A stretch of DNA of 64,000 nt, taken from CAZHBD01 sp964530555. GTDB lineage: Bacteria > Patescibacteriota > Saccharimonadia > Saccharimonadales > AWTP1-31. This document shows positions 1 to 8,403 of the stretch, one piece after another. The stretch spans positions 3,484 through 67,483 of the forward strand of contig CAZHBD010000001.1 of NCBI GenBank assembly GCA_964530555.1, written 5' to 3'. The notes beneath the pieces were generated by a model, which saw nothing but the letters and a program-made list of their open reading frames with translations, made no database searches and was not told where the DNA came from. Made by a program: the position numbers and the translations under genes. Every line of letters begins with the position of its first letter. Within the stretch, counting starts at the first letter, position 1.

Positions 1-260
1 TTAATGACTCCGGCTGGTAAACTGGACACAAAGTCTTGCATTAATCGGGCAGGAACGGTAATGCTGCCTTCTTCTTTTACTTTTGAGCCAATGTATTGTG
101 TGATGGCAATTTCTAGGTTTGTTGCCGAGATAGCCAGGCGTGTTCCAATGGTCTTAAGAACGATGTTTGCTAGTATGGGCAGTGTGTTGCGGGTATTCGC
201 CACGCGTGAGACAGAGCCAACCGCTTTACTTAGATTTTCTTGCGTAACTTGCAGTTTCAC
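1..260 (-). CDS. dnaN: DNA polymerase III beta sliding clamp, N-terminal part (cut by window edge)
   Basis: The sliding clamp encircles DNA and tethers the replicative polymerase. Only the first 86 codons are inside the window. The reading starts at a GTG (258-260) preceded by a GGAGG-type ribosome site just upstream. The N-terminus (MKLQVTQENLSKAV, then a VANTRNTLPIL stretch) is typical of DnaN domain 1. It lies downstream of dnaA on the same strand, the usual dnaA-dnaN order, with a 255-nt AT-rich gap between them that carries weak DnaA-box-like sites. Identification is from the N-terminal pattern plus position and is firm, although most of the gene is missing. Confidence 0.93.
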   Translation of the reverse strand, partial: MKLQVTQENLSKAVGSVSRVANTRNTLPILANIVLKTIGTRLAISATNLEIAITQYIGSKVKEEGSITVPARLMQDFVSSLPAGVI

Positions 261-515
261 GAGCTGCCTCCATTAGTATTATTTATATACATAGTAGTAG
301 TTATAGTAAGACCTGTGGAAACTGCGTAAAACCACCCACTTAACAGGCGAAAAGGAGTGTGAAAAGGTGCGTATAAAACTGTTGAAAGACTGTTAAAAAT
401 CCGGGTACAAAAAGTGTACAACTCACCGAAAACGAACCCATGGTTTTCTGACTGTGAAAAACCTCCGTTTATCCCACAATCTGCCCACAAGGCGTTAACA
501 CGTTGTCCACAAGTT
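261..515. other. dnaA-dnaN intergenic region, possible part of the replication origin
   Basis: This AT-rich spacer of 255 nt has no gene. It contains a near-consensus DnaA box (TTGTCCACA, 503-511, one mismatch to TTATCCACA) and weaker sites (TTATCCCAC near 473, TGTGGAAAC near 313). Origins often flank dnaA on one or both sides. Here the upstream gap near 1995 has the perfect box, so this region may be a second sub-region or simply the dnaN promoter. Confidence 0.45.
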
Positions 516-1883
516 TTACGCATACAACCGCTCCTTAATTTCGGTGATCGCAGAGCGAATATCTGCATCAAGTGCTGACTCTTTCTCGATTTTTTCAACC
601 GAGTGAATAGCCGTGGTGTGATCTTTGCGACCCAACTCCTTTGCTATTTTAGGGAAACTGAGATGCAATTCACTACGGAGCATATACATCGCAATCTGTC
701 GCGGTACAACAATATCTTTGTCGCGCTTTGGACCTAAAATGTCATCCATAGATACCGAAAAATGTTTTGCTGTTCGCTCAATGATTTGTTTAGCGCTCAC
801 GTGTTTTGGTCTGCTCTTCGCGCCCCCCATGAGAGTGGTGGCGAGCCGCAGGTCTGGCTCAAGTCCGCGCATCTCACAAAACGCCAATAACTGATTAAGG
901 GCACCCTCTAATTCGCGGATATTGGTAGGCACATTGGTGGCCAAGTAATCAACAACATCCGGCGACAGCGTTATGCCGTGGCTTGTAGCTTTGGTCTGAA
1001 CAATTGCGCACCGTGTCTCGAAATCGGGGTTTTGCATGTCGATGCTCATTCCCCAAGCGAAACGACTGCGCAAGCGGTCTTCCAGGGTTGGTATTTCTTT
1101 TGGTGGTTTGTCACTACTGATAATGATTTGCTTATTAGCTTGATGTAGTGCGTTAAAAGTATGAAAAAATTCTTCCTGGGTTTTTTCTTTGCCGGCAATA
1201 AATTGCATGTCATCAATGATTAAAACATCGGCGGTGCGATAAAAACCCGCAAAGTCTGTGTTCTTTTTATATCTAATTGCGTCGAGGAACTCCTGGATAA
1301 ATTGTTCGGTAGAAATATACACAACGTGAGCATCTTGGTTGCGAGATAGAATGGCGTTACCTACAGCCTGAATAAGATGGGTTTTACCAATGCCAACACC
1401 TCCATACAGGAATAGTGGATTGTACTTAGTCCCCGGCTGCGTTGCTACTGCCTGACAAGCGGCATATGCCAGTTCGTTACCTGAACCAACGATAAAGTTC
1501 TCAAATGTATAGCGCTCGTTCAAACCTTGCCGATAGCTGTGGCGCAAAGTGCTTGATGATTTACGGTTATCACTTGCTGTAGTTTCGTGAGGGTTTGCGG
1601 TAATTAGTACTGGCTCGTCAATAGTTTTTTTCTGCGATCCAGCAGAATGAATTTTGAACTGTATCGATTTGGGCGAAACGCCGTTCTTTTGCAACACTTC
1701 CGTAATTAGTTGGTTAAACTTGCGCTCGAGCTGATTCTTTATAAACACGTTTGGGACACCAACAACCAATACGCCATCTTTATAACGAAGCAAGCGGGTG
1801 TTTTTAAACCAAGTGATAAAGCTCGCTCGTGAAACCGAGAGCTCTATCTCACCCAACACTGCTTGCCATAATCCGTCGCTCAC
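516..1883 (-). CDS. dnaA: Chromosomal replication initiator DnaA
   Basis: DnaA binds DnaA boxes at oriC, opens the duplex and loads the helicase. The 455-residue protein has the N-terminal helicase-interaction domain, an AAA+ core with Walker A (GGVGIGKTH, about residue 161) and Walker B (VLIIDDMQF, about 220), and the C-terminal DNA-binding helix with the signature RKDHTTAIHSVEKI near residue 410. I chose the GTG at 1883 because an AGGGAGAAGG ribosome site lies directly before it and the protein then begins like other DnaA proteins. The frame stays open upstream to 1940, but that adds 19 residues unlike the family. dnaN follows on the same strand. Confidence 0.97.
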   Translation of the reverse strand: MSDGLWQAVLGEIELSVSRASFITWFKNTRLLRYKDGVLVVGVPNVFIKNQLERKFNQLITEVLQKNGVSPKSIQFKIHSAGSQKKTIDEPVLITANPHETTASDNRKSSSTLRHSYRQGLNERYTFENFIVGSGNELAYAACQAVATQPGTKYNPLFLYGGVGIGKTHLIQAVGNAILSRNQDAHVVYISTEQFIQEFLDAIRYKKNTDFAGFYRTADVLIIDDMQFIAGKEKTQEEFFHTFNALHQANKQIIISSDKPPKEIPTLEDRLRSRFAWGMSIDMQNPDFETRCAIVQTKATSHGITLSPDVVDYLATNVPTNIRELEGALNQLLAFCEMRGLEPDLRLATTLMGGAKSRPKHVSAKQIIERTAKHFSVSMDDILGPKRDKDIVVPRQIAMYMLRSELHLSFPKIAKELGRKDHTTAIHSVEKIEKESALDADIRSAITEIKERLYA

Positions 1884-1929
1884 ACCTTCTCCCTTTGCTG
1901 TAAGAAGAATTCTATAGAAAAAAAGCAGA

Positions 1930-2110
1930 CTTTTCCACACCCGAAGTCTTCACCGCGACAAAATTGATAAAAACTACATGCAACAGAGTAAAAATTATCC
2001 ACAACCTAAAACCCCATCTGGTAATCTGTGGAAAATACTTGGATTAGCGTGGAAAAGTTGTTAAAATTTGTGGGGTAAATATTGTTAATTTGACTGTGTA
2101 TTACAGACAA
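1930..2110. other. oriC: Probable replication origin (oriC) with DnaA boxes
   Basis: This is the gap between divergently transcribed dnaA and rpmH. It contains one perfect DnaA box, TTATCCACA (1995-2003), and several near matches: TTTTCCACA at 1931-1939, the same on the minus strand at 2027-2035, and TTTTCCACG on the minus strand at 2048-2056. The stretch after 2040 is very AT-rich and could serve as the unwinding element. Placement between rpmH and dnaA is the classic bacterial arrangement. Assignment rests on box clustering and synteny; no GC-skew curve was computed. Confidence 0.75.
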
Positions 2111-2124
2111 CAAAGGACTTTTCT

Positions 2125-2262
2125 GTGCCAAAACGAACTTATCAACCAAAGAAGCGCCAACGTGCAAAAGAACATGGCTTTTTAAAACGCATGGCAACCA
2201 AAGCCGGTCGCCGGGTATTAAAGAGCCGACGACTTAAAGGACGCGTCCGTCTGTCGCATTAA
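2125..2262 (+). CDS. rpmH: 50S ribosomal protein L34
   Basis: L34 is a small basic protein of the large ribosomal subunit. The 45-residue product starts [19 protein letters not shown] and is full of Arg and Lys, with the conserved [15 protein letters not shown] core. Length and sequence match the family. The start is GTG at 2125, with AAAGGA upstream at 2113-2118. It heads the rpmH-rnpA-yidC-jag operon divergent from dnaA. Confidence 0.97.
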   Translation: MPKRTYQPKKRQRAKEHGFLKRMATKAGRRVLKSRRLKGRVRLSH

Positions 2263-2276
2263 AGACAAGGCCTGTA

Positions 2277-2669
2277 GTGCTTGGTCGCCAACATCGTTTC
2301 CACGGCTATACTAGCCTGAACTACGTGTATAAGCACGGGACTACGGTGCGTGATGATGCGATTAGTTTGCGGATCGCAGCTAATGCTCGTCGTGCTGACT
2401 ATCGCTGTGCGGTGGTAGTTAGCAAAAAAACCAACAAGTCGGCGGTTGGTCGAAACAGAATCCGACGACGTATTTATGAGATTGTCCGCCATCGGTTAAG
2501 AGCGTCGTCACCACCGATAGACTTAGTCGTAACGGTGCACCGGCCGGATGTCGCCGCCATGTCTACTGTTGAGCTAGACGGCCGGCTCGGCAGACTTCTG
2601 CAAAAAGCTCTTACTGCCGCAAATAACAAAGCACACGGTCATGCTACTATTAATAGACAGGAGAACTAA
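2277..2669 (+). CDS. rnpA: Ribonuclease P protein component
   Basis: RnpA is the protein subunit of RNase P, which removes the 5' leader from tRNA precursors. The 130-residue protein carries the diagnostic basic motif KKTNKSAVGRNRIRRRIYEI (about residues 43-62) and an N-terminal FHGYTSL segment like the family's RF..V start. It begins at GTG 2277, 14 nt after rpmH, and its stop overlaps the yidC ATG by one base (TAATG). The C-terminal tail of about 20 residues is longer than usual and looks unstructured. Confidence 0.95.
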   Translation: MLGRQHRFHGYTSLNYVYKHGTTVRDDAISLRIAANARRADYRCAVVVSKKTNKSAVGRNRIRRRIYEIVRHRLRASSPPIDLVVTVHRPDVAAMSTVELDGRLGRLLQKALTAANNKAHGHATINRQEN

Positions 2670-3586
2670 TGTTTACAGCGCTTATCGTTAAACCAATCTT
2701 CAATTTACTTGTTCTTATCTACGCCTTGTTGCCAGGCCACAACTTTGGCCTGAGCATTATCATTTTTACTGTTTTGGTCCGACTGTTAATGTGGCCGCTG
2801 GTCAAGAAGCAGCTACACCAAGCAAAAGCAATGCGCGAACTGCAGCCCGAGCTTAAGCGTATCAAAGCCGCAGCTAAGGGCGACCGGCAGAAAGAATCGC
2901 TAATGATGATGGAGTTGTACAAGGAGCGCGAGATCAATCCGTTTGCGAGCATTGGTTTGCTGATTGTTCAGATACCAATTTTCATCGGGCTATATAGTGG
3001 CTTGCACCGTATCGTGAACGATACGAATGCGCTTATTACCTTCTCCTACAGCTGGGTGCATAATCTGAGCTGGCTCAAGGCGCTTGCCGCTGATATTGGT
3101 CGTTTTGATAGTACGCTCTTGGGCGTCGTCGATTTGAGCCGGGCAGCGATTGGTAAAACTGGCGGTATATACTGGCCAGCTATGATCATTGTGATTGCCA
3201 GTGCTGTTGTCCAATACTTCCAAGCAAAGCAGCTAATGCCTAATGATAAAGAGCGACGTAGTCTGCGCTCCATATTAAAAGATGCTGGGCAGGGCAAGCA
3301 GGCTGATCAGTCTGAAGTACAGGCTTCGATGGGCCGCATAACACAGTTTATGCTACCAGTGTTCATTTTCTTGGTTACAGTTAACATCGCTTCGGCTCTT
3401 TCGCTCTACTGGCTTACCAGCGGTCTTGTGGCATTCATTCAGCAATCACGTGTGCTAAGCCAGGACAAGGCAGAGTTGGCAACTGCAACCGATTCAAAAA
3501 GTAAGATTACTATTGAGGCTGAAGTCCTGCCTCCTAAAACCAAAACCAAAACCTCTAAATCAAGGAGTAAACGGAGGAAGCGCTAG
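2669..3586 (+). CDS. yidC: Membrane protein insertase YidC/Oxa1
   Basis: YidC inserts and folds membrane proteins, alone or with Sec. The 305-residue protein lacks the large periplasmic domain of proteobacterial YidC and resembles the short Gram-positive form. A first hydrophobic segment (1-22) is followed by TM regions at about 25-45, 95-115, 165-185 and 225-255. The conserved basic cytoplasmic face RLLMWPLVKKQLHQAKAM follows the first pair. The C-terminus is a Lys/Arg-rich tail (KTKTKTSKSRSKRRKR), often used to touch the ribosome. Its stop overlaps the jag GTG. Confidence 0.96.
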   Translation: MFTALIVKPIFNLLVLIYALLPGHNFGLSIIIFTVLVRLLMWPLVKKQLHQAKAMRELQPELKRIKAAAKGDRQKESLMMMELYKEREINPFASIGLLIVQIPIFIGLYSGLHRIVNDTNALITFSYSWVHNLSWLKALAADIGRFDSTLLGVVDLSRAAIGKTGGIYWPAMIIVIASAVVQYFQAKQLMPNDKERRSLRSILKDAGQGKQADQSEVQASMGRITQFMLPVFIFLVTVNIASALSLYWLTSGLVAFIQQSRVLSQDKAELATATDSKSKITIEAEVLPPKTKTKTSKSRSKRRKR

Positions 3587-4041
3587 TGGAAGAGTCGATT
3601 CTTTATGCAAAAAAATACCTAGAAGACATTTTGTCATTTTTTGGTTTGAACACCGATGTCTACGCCACCAATAGCGATGATGAAGTAATCGAACTGCACG
3701 TGCCGAGCACACACCTAAACGGCTTTTTGATTGGACATAACGGCGATACTATGCGGGCAATGCAATATATGGTGAGCACGGCGCTCAAGAACAATGGTCA
3801 CGAAGTGACGCGCGTAAGTGTGGATATCGCCGACTACAAAAAAGGTCGTGCCGATCGACTCAGTGAGAAGGCAAAAGAGTGGATGGAAGCGGTGCAGAAA
3901 ACCGGCAAAGAAAAGGCCTTAGAGCCAATGAACGCAGCTGACCGGCGTACAATTCACAAGCTCGCCAGTGATTACGGCTTAACGACCGAGTCTGTTGGCG
4001 AGGGCCGCGAACGACACATTGTCATCAGACCAGTATCCTAA
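3586..4041 (+). CDS. jag: Jag/KhpB-type RNA-binding protein (KH + R3H)
   Basis: This 151-residue protein has a KH domain (GFLIGHNGDTMRAMQYMV, about residues 46-63, with the GxxG-type loop GHNG) and a C-terminal R3H domain (DRRTIHKLASDYGL, then GRERHIVI). KhpB proteins bind RNA and in Gram-positive bacteria influence cell elongation and division. The N-terminal Jag_N domain of firmicute homologs is absent. It follows yidC with overlapping stop/start, the usual gene order. Confidence 0.93.
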   Translation: MEESILYAKKYLEDILSFFGLNTDVYATNSDDEVIELHVPSTHLNGFLIGHNGDTMRAMQYMVSTALKNNGHEVTRVSVDIADYKKGRADRLSEKAKEWMEAVQKTGKEKALEPMNAADRRTIHKLASDYGLTTESVGEGRERHIVIRPVS

Positions 4042-4059
4042 AACCTAAGAGACTGGCGG

Positions 4060-5160
4060 CTAACTGGCGTTGTTGCCTGTTATGTCGTTGTAGACCTCGA
4101 GCGTCTGTTGCGCCATACGTTGCCATGAGTAATGCGCCGCCTGTTTTCTGCCGGCTTTGACAAGTCTTCTCGCCAGCTCGGGCTTACGGAGAACGCCATC
4201 GGTTCTTTTGGCGATATCTGTCGTATCGGTGGGGTCAAAGTAGACTGCAGCCTCGCCGTATACTTCAGGTAAGCAGGTGGCGTTACTGCTGACTACTGGT
4301 GCTCCATGTAACATGGCTTCTAGGCCTGGTAGACCAAACCCTTCGCTCAGTGAGGGGAAGATGTAGGCCTTGGTATGCTCGTAAAGCCAGCGCACCTGAG
4401 TATCGGGAAGAAAACCGGTGAATATTACATCAGCAATATTGAGCTTCTTAACATATTTTTCGAGCAGACGATAATTGGCGTCCCTTTTTCCAACAAGAAC
4501 AAGCTTTAGATCAGGGTGCGATTGTTTGAGAATGGCGAAAGCTGCTATCAAGCGGTTGAGATTCTTGTGAGGATTGGGGCGGCCAACATACATGATGAAC
4601 GGGCTGTTTTCGAGCTCAGGCACAATCTCCGGTTTATCGGCTAATGGATCCGCCGACTCAAGAGTCACGACAATCTTGCGGCTGTTAATTCGGGCGAAAC
4701 GAGCCAGATCCTCTTTAACCCACTGCGTGGGGGTTAGAACAAAGGCTGCTTTATGTGCTGCGTAACGGATGCTAAAACGATACACTATGCGCTTCAGTCG
4801 AAACAGTAACCAGTTTTTGGCAGGATTGCCAAAGCGTGCTGTAGTCAGGTCGTGGACGGTGGTAATCGTTTTGCCCCGATACAACAGTGGTTGCTGCGGG
4901 AAGGCAAAATGAACAAGATCAGGTTGGAGTGCTCGCAATTGCTTCAAAAAACCTAGCTGTTCCGCGAAAGTGAACTCTTTGTACGGGCAGGCAACGCCGG
5001 AGAAGTTTTTGTTATGTGGTTTCCACCCCTCGAGGTCAGCCGGTTTGAGCAAAACTGTATAGCGATGTTGGTGATCAATTTTTTGTAGATAATGCAGTAG
5101 TCGCTCTACGTACCGACCACTACTAGTGCGTAGCTCACGAGCGTCAATCACAATATGCAT
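4060..5160 (-). CDS. Glycosyltransferase family 4 (group 1)
   Basis: A GT-B fold retaining glycosyltransferase of 366 residues. The C-terminal half has MYVGRPNPHKNLNRLI, the nucleotide-sugar-binding start of Glyco_transf_1, and SLSEGFGLPGLEAMLHG, the E-x7-E motif. It would add a sugar from an NDP-sugar to a lipid-linked glycan at the inner membrane face; the sugar cannot be told. Its ATG sits directly after the TAA of the upstream gene (5161-5163), with the ribosome site AAGGAGAT inside the end of that gene, so the two are translated as a pair. It ends 18 nt from the end of jag, convergently, with no terminator. Confidence 0.92.
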   Translation of the reverse strand: MHIVIDARELRTSSGRYVERLLHYLQKIDHQHRYTVLLKPADLEGWKPHNKNFSGVACPYKEFTFAEQLGFLKQLRALQPDLVHFAFPQQPLLYRGKTITTVHDLTTARFGNPAKNWLLFRLKRIVYRFSIRYAAHKAAFVLTPTQWVKEDLARFARINSRKIVVTLESADPLADKPEIVPELENSPFIMYVGRPNPHKNLNRLIAAFAILKQSHPDLKLVLVGKRDANYRLLEKYVKKLNIADVIFTGFLPDTQVRWLYEHTKAYIFPSLSEGFGLPGLEAMLHGAPVVSSNATCLPEVYGEAAVYFDPTDTTDIAKRTDGVLRKPELARRLVKAGRKQAAHYSWQRMAQQTLEVYNDITGNNAS

Positions 5161-6327
5161 TTATATCTCCTTCTCTGCGGTTATTTCCTGGATCGTTTTG
5201 GCCACTTCATGAGCGACATTCTGCCAATCAAAACGCTGTAGGTTTTGGCGACTTCTTCGAGCATAATCTCGACGCAAATCCCCTGATGTAAGGAGTTTTT
5301 CGAGCGCTTTGGCAATAGAATTAGGGTTTTTAGGATCAAAATATAGTGCGCTGTCTCCAGCGACTTCGTGCAGGACCGGTATATCACTCACTGCTACCGG
5401 CAGATTATATGCCGCTGCCTCAAGCACCGGCATGCCAAAACCTTCGTAAACCGACGGCAATACAAAACAAGTGGCATTCGAGTATAGCGCTGCTTTCTCG
5501 GCGTTTGTGACGTAGCCGGTTTGGATGACTTGCAAGCCGGCAGCCTGGGCCTCAGTAATAGCGCTCAAAATCGTTTCATCGCGCCAACCTTTGCCTCCGA
5601 CAAGTACGAGCGAATAGGTACTACGTAGATTGTCTGGAAGTGCACGATATGCTTTGATCAGATTTACCAGGTTCTTACGAGGCTCAATAGTGCCAACATA
5701 TAGCAGGTAGTGCTTGGCTTTAATGCCTTTTGACAAGATTGTTTGGGGTAAGCTAGACCGCTTTGGCTGGTGGGCAGGCGGAGGGATGTGGGCAATAGTA
5801 ATGCGGCCTGCGAAGTTGGGAAAGTAGTGCTCCAGGCGCTGTTTGGTGAAGGCCGATATGGTCAGTAGGCCGGATGATCGACGGATACTGGGCCTCAGCA
5901 GTTTTTGTAAGTAGACGAGATTTTTCTCTTGGACAAATTCAGGATGGTCATAACACCCTAGGTCATGTACTGCAAGCAACGAAGGAGTTTTGCGTAGTGT
6001 GGGCAGTGAAACGAAGTTAGGGAACAGATGAAAATCATATTTTCGCCAGACGAGCAACTCTATAGGAACTTGCCAACCAAAACGTCGCGCCAGCAGCGGC
6101 AAAAATATACCAGGGAAGAATCTAACTGGTTTTAGATGAACACTACTCGGCAAATTGAAAGACGGGCGTTTTCTACCTAAAAAGTTAAAGTAATAGCCAG
6201 TTAGCTCGAGATCGTCACCTTGGTGTTGGGCAAGGGAAGATATCAGCCCTTCGGTAAAAAAGCCGACCCCTGACTGGCTACTGAGTAGCGAACTAGCATC
6301 AAACAATACGCGCACCGGCTGTTTCAT
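5161..6327 (-). CDS. Glycosyltransferase family 4 (group 1)
   Basis: A 388-residue GT-B enzyme, first of a two-gene unit. The N-terminus has FDASSLLSSQSGVGFFTEGL, the acceptor-side glycine-rich start seen in mannosyl/rhamnosyl GT4 enzymes. The C-terminal half has LYVGTIEPRKNLVNLI and SVYEGFGMPVLEAAAYNLP, containing the E-x7-E motif. Likely a polysaccharide assembly transferase; donor and linkage unknown. It is divergent from the Wzm gene at 6384, so both promoters must share about 56 bp. Confidence 0.92.
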   Translation of the reverse strand: MKQPVRVLFDASSLLSSQSGVGFFTEGLISSLAQHQGDDLELTGYYFNFLGRKRPSFNLPSSVHLKPVRFFPGIFLPLLARRFGWQVPIELLVWRKYDFHLFPNFVSLPTLRKTPSLLAVHDLGCYDHPEFVQEKNLVYLQKLLRPSIRRSSGLLTISAFTKQRLEHYFPNFAGRITIAHIPPPAHQPKRSSLPQTILSKGIKAKHYLLYVGTIEPRKNLVNLIKAYRALPDNLRSTYSLVLVGGKGWRDETILSAITEAQAAGLQVIQTGYVTNAEKAALYSNATCFVLPSVYEGFGMPVLEAAAYNLPVAVSDIPVLHEVAGDSALYFDPKNPNSIAKALEKLLTSGDLRRDYARRSRQNLQRFDWQNVAHEVAKTIQEITAEKEI

Positions 6328-6368
6328 ACGCTTTGCAACAGCCCCTTAATATTTACCTCTCATGCATA

Positions 6369-6374
6369 TATAAT
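6369..6374 (+). promoter_or_regulatory. -10 element of leaderless promoter for wzm
   Basis: A perfect TATAAT lies 9 nt before the ATG at 6384, so the predicted RNA 5' end is at or next to the start codon. No Shine-Dalgarno sequence is present. This spacing also argues for ATG 6384 over the in-frame TTG at 6333. Confidence 0.6.
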
Positions 6375-6383
6375 AGCTGCTAT

Positions 6384-7208
6384 ATGGGAATAAGAAAAAG
6401 GTTATCCTGGGCACGCCAACGATACCGGTATTCAATTGTGCTTTTGAGAGAGCTGGTAATTTCTGATTTCAAATTGCGCTATCAGAATTCTGCACTTGGT
6501 TATGTATGGTCGCTCCTACGCCCCTTACTCCTATTCCTGATTCTTTACCTTGTGTTCACGGTCTTCCTGCCGGTTGGCAAGGGCGTGCCGCACTACCCGC
6601 AATATCTGCTTTTGGGTATCGTGCTGTGGAATTTTTTTGGCGAAATAACATCTGGTAGCGTTGGGGCGATTGTTGGCAAGGGCGATCTGCTGAGAAAAAT
6701 TAACTTTCCACGTTACGTGGTCGTCATTGCCGTTGCTTTGTCTGCAACGATAAACTTGGTTCTTAACTTTGCGGTTGTTGCGATTTTTATGATTGTTGGT
6801 CGCGTTGCAGTGGGGAAAGATATTCTGCTCATGATCCCTCTGCTGCTCGAGCTATTTGTGGCGGCAATTTCAGTTGGATTTTTCTTGAGTGCTCTGTTTG
6901 TGCGGTTTCGAGACGTCTCCTATATATGGGAAGTGATTATGCAAGGAGCTTTCTACGCCACACCAATCCTATACCCCTTAGATAAGATACCTCCTAAAGC
7001 AGCTAAAATCCTTATGATTAATCCCATGGCGCAGATTATCCAAGATGCTCGATATGCCGTAGTCACCAAAACTACTGGCACCATCGGAACAGTCTATCCA
7101 AGCGCTAAATGGATGTGGTTTGTGCCGATCGGACTTACGACGATTGCGGCGATAATTGCGACCACCTACTTTAGAAAGCGCTCTAAACACTTTGCGGAAG
7201 AGGTTTAA
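6384..7208 (+). CDS. wzm: Polysaccharide ABC exporter, permease subunit (Wzm-like)
   Basis: An ABC-2 type permease of 274 residues with six predicted TM segments and the family core RYQNSALGYVWSLLRPL near residues 34-50, followed by hydrophobic helices (LFLILYLVFTVFL) and a late ATPILYPLDKIP loop. With the ATPase encoded 3 nt downstream it would flip undecaprenyl-linked polysaccharide across the membrane. The start at 6384 is chosen because the family usually begins shortly before the cytoplasmic amphipathic helix and a -10 box lies just upstream. Confidence 0.93.
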   Translation: MGIRKRLSWARQRYRYSIVLLRELVISDFKLRYQNSALGYVWSLLRPLLLFLILYLVFTVFLPVGKGVPHYPQYLLLGIVLWNFFGEITSGSVGAIVGKGDLLRKINFPRYVVVIAVALSATINLVLNFAVVAIFMIVGRVAVGKDILLMIPLLLELFVAAISVGFFLSALFVRFRDVSYIWEVIMQGAFYATPILYPLDKIPPKAAKILMINPMAQIIQDARYAVVTKTTGTIGTVYPSAKWMWFVPIGLTTIAAIIATTYFRKRSKHFAEEV

Positions 7209-7211
7209 CAG

Positions 7212-8402
7212 ATGGCAGAAGACATTGCAATTGAGGTAAAAAACGTTGCAAAAGACTTTGTGCTGCCGCACGAGAAAGTAAACTCCATCAAGGGCATATT
7301 CACCAGCATGTTTCAAAGGCACGACCGGACCCAAGAGGCTCAACATGCCCTAAAAGACATCAATATCACCATTAAAAAAGGTGAATTTTTTGGGATTGTT
7401 GGCCGTAACGGCAGTGGCAAGAGTACGCTCCTGAAGATATTGGCGGGTATTTACCAACCAACTCGGGGTACCATTCAAACTAATGGCCGCCTCGTGCCAT
7501 TTATTGAGCTAGGAGTTGGCTTTAACCCAGAGCTCACCGGACGAGACAATGTCTACCTTAATGGCGCAATGCTTGGGTTTTCGCGCAAAGAGATCGATGA
7601 GATGTATGAGAATATCGTGGAGTTTGCTGAGCTCGAAAAATTTATGGACCAAAAGCTTAAGAATTATTCTTCAGGCATGCAAGTTCGTTTGGCCTTCTCC
7701 ATGGCGACACGTGCAGAAGCGGACATTCTGTTGGTTGACGAAGTTTTGGCTGTGGGAGATGCTGCTTTTCAACGGAAGTGCTTCGAGTACTTCAAGGAGC
7801 TTAAAGCAAAACACAAAACAGTGGTTTTTGTAACCCATGATATGAACTCGGTGAAAGAATTTTGCGACAGAGCCATGCTTATTGATGAAAGTAAGATGCA
7901 GTTAATCGGAGAACCGTCTAAAGTTGCTGTGCGTTATTCAATGCTATTTATGGATAAAGATACCTCAGTAGGCAAAAAACAGATTGACAGGCTTGGGAAT
8001 CGTGATGTTGAAATCGTAAAAACCAATGTCGTTGTTCAGGAGGACTTCATCGAGGTAAATGTAAAAGCGCAGGTTCATAAATCAGTTGATCGAATAATTT
8101 ACGGTCTCCATGTGCTTGGTCAAGATATGACCGAGATTACTGCCATGAACAACCGGATGATACAAGAGCCCGACATAGAAAAGGTTGCGCCCGGAGATAT
8201 TATTTCGTTTCAGTGGCGTATGCTCAATATTTTTAATGATGGAAAGTACACAATCACTTTGACGCTAATCGACGATGTTAGCACAACCCTAGACTGGATT
8301 ATCGGTGCAGCAGGCTTCACGGTGAGGCGCATAGATCGCTCAACAACTCCTGTCTTGCCGCCAATCAAGCTACAAACCAGCGTTAAGAAAGGAACGGGTT
8401 AA
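7212..8402 (+). CDS. wzt: Polysaccharide ABC exporter, ATP-binding subunit (Wzt-like)
   Basis: A 396-residue ATPase with Walker A (GRNGSGKSTLLKILAG, about residue 64), signature NYSSGMQVRLAFS, Walker B (ADILLVDEVLAVGD) and H-loop (VVFVTHDMNSV). After residue 250 there is an extra beta-rich C-terminal domain of about 130 residues, as in Wzt proteins of O9a/O8 type, where it recognises the modified non-reducing end of the glycan before export. The methyltransferase gene directly downstream fits a capping role. The permease gene ends 3 nt upstream. Confidence 0.95.
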   Translation: MAEDIAIEVKNVAKDFVLPHEKVNSIKGIFTSMFQRHDRTQEAQHALKDINITIKKGEFFGIVGRNGSGKSTLLKILAGIYQPTRGTIQTNGRLVPFIELGVGFNPELTGRDNVYLNGAMLGFSRKEIDEMYENIVEFAELEKFMDQKLKNYSSGMQVRLAFSMATRAEADILLVDEVLAVGDAAFQRKCFEYFKELKAKHKTVVFVTHDMNSVKEFCDRAMLIDESKMQLIGEPSKVAVRYSMLFMDKDTSVGKKQIDRLGNRDVEIVKTNVVVQEDFIEVNVKAQVHKSVDRIIYGLHVLGQDMTEITAMNNRMIQEPDIEKVAPGDIISFQWRMLNIFNDGKYTITLTLIDDVSTTLDWIIGAAGFTVRRIDRSTTPVLPPIKLQTSVKKGTG

Positions 8403-8403
8403 A

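Noticed and set aside
257..598. 113-codon minus-strand frame overlapping the start of the dnaN region and the dnaA end
   Set aside because: It spans the AT-rich dnaA-dnaN gap and the dnaA 3' end in another frame, has no ribosome site and no protein-like pattern.
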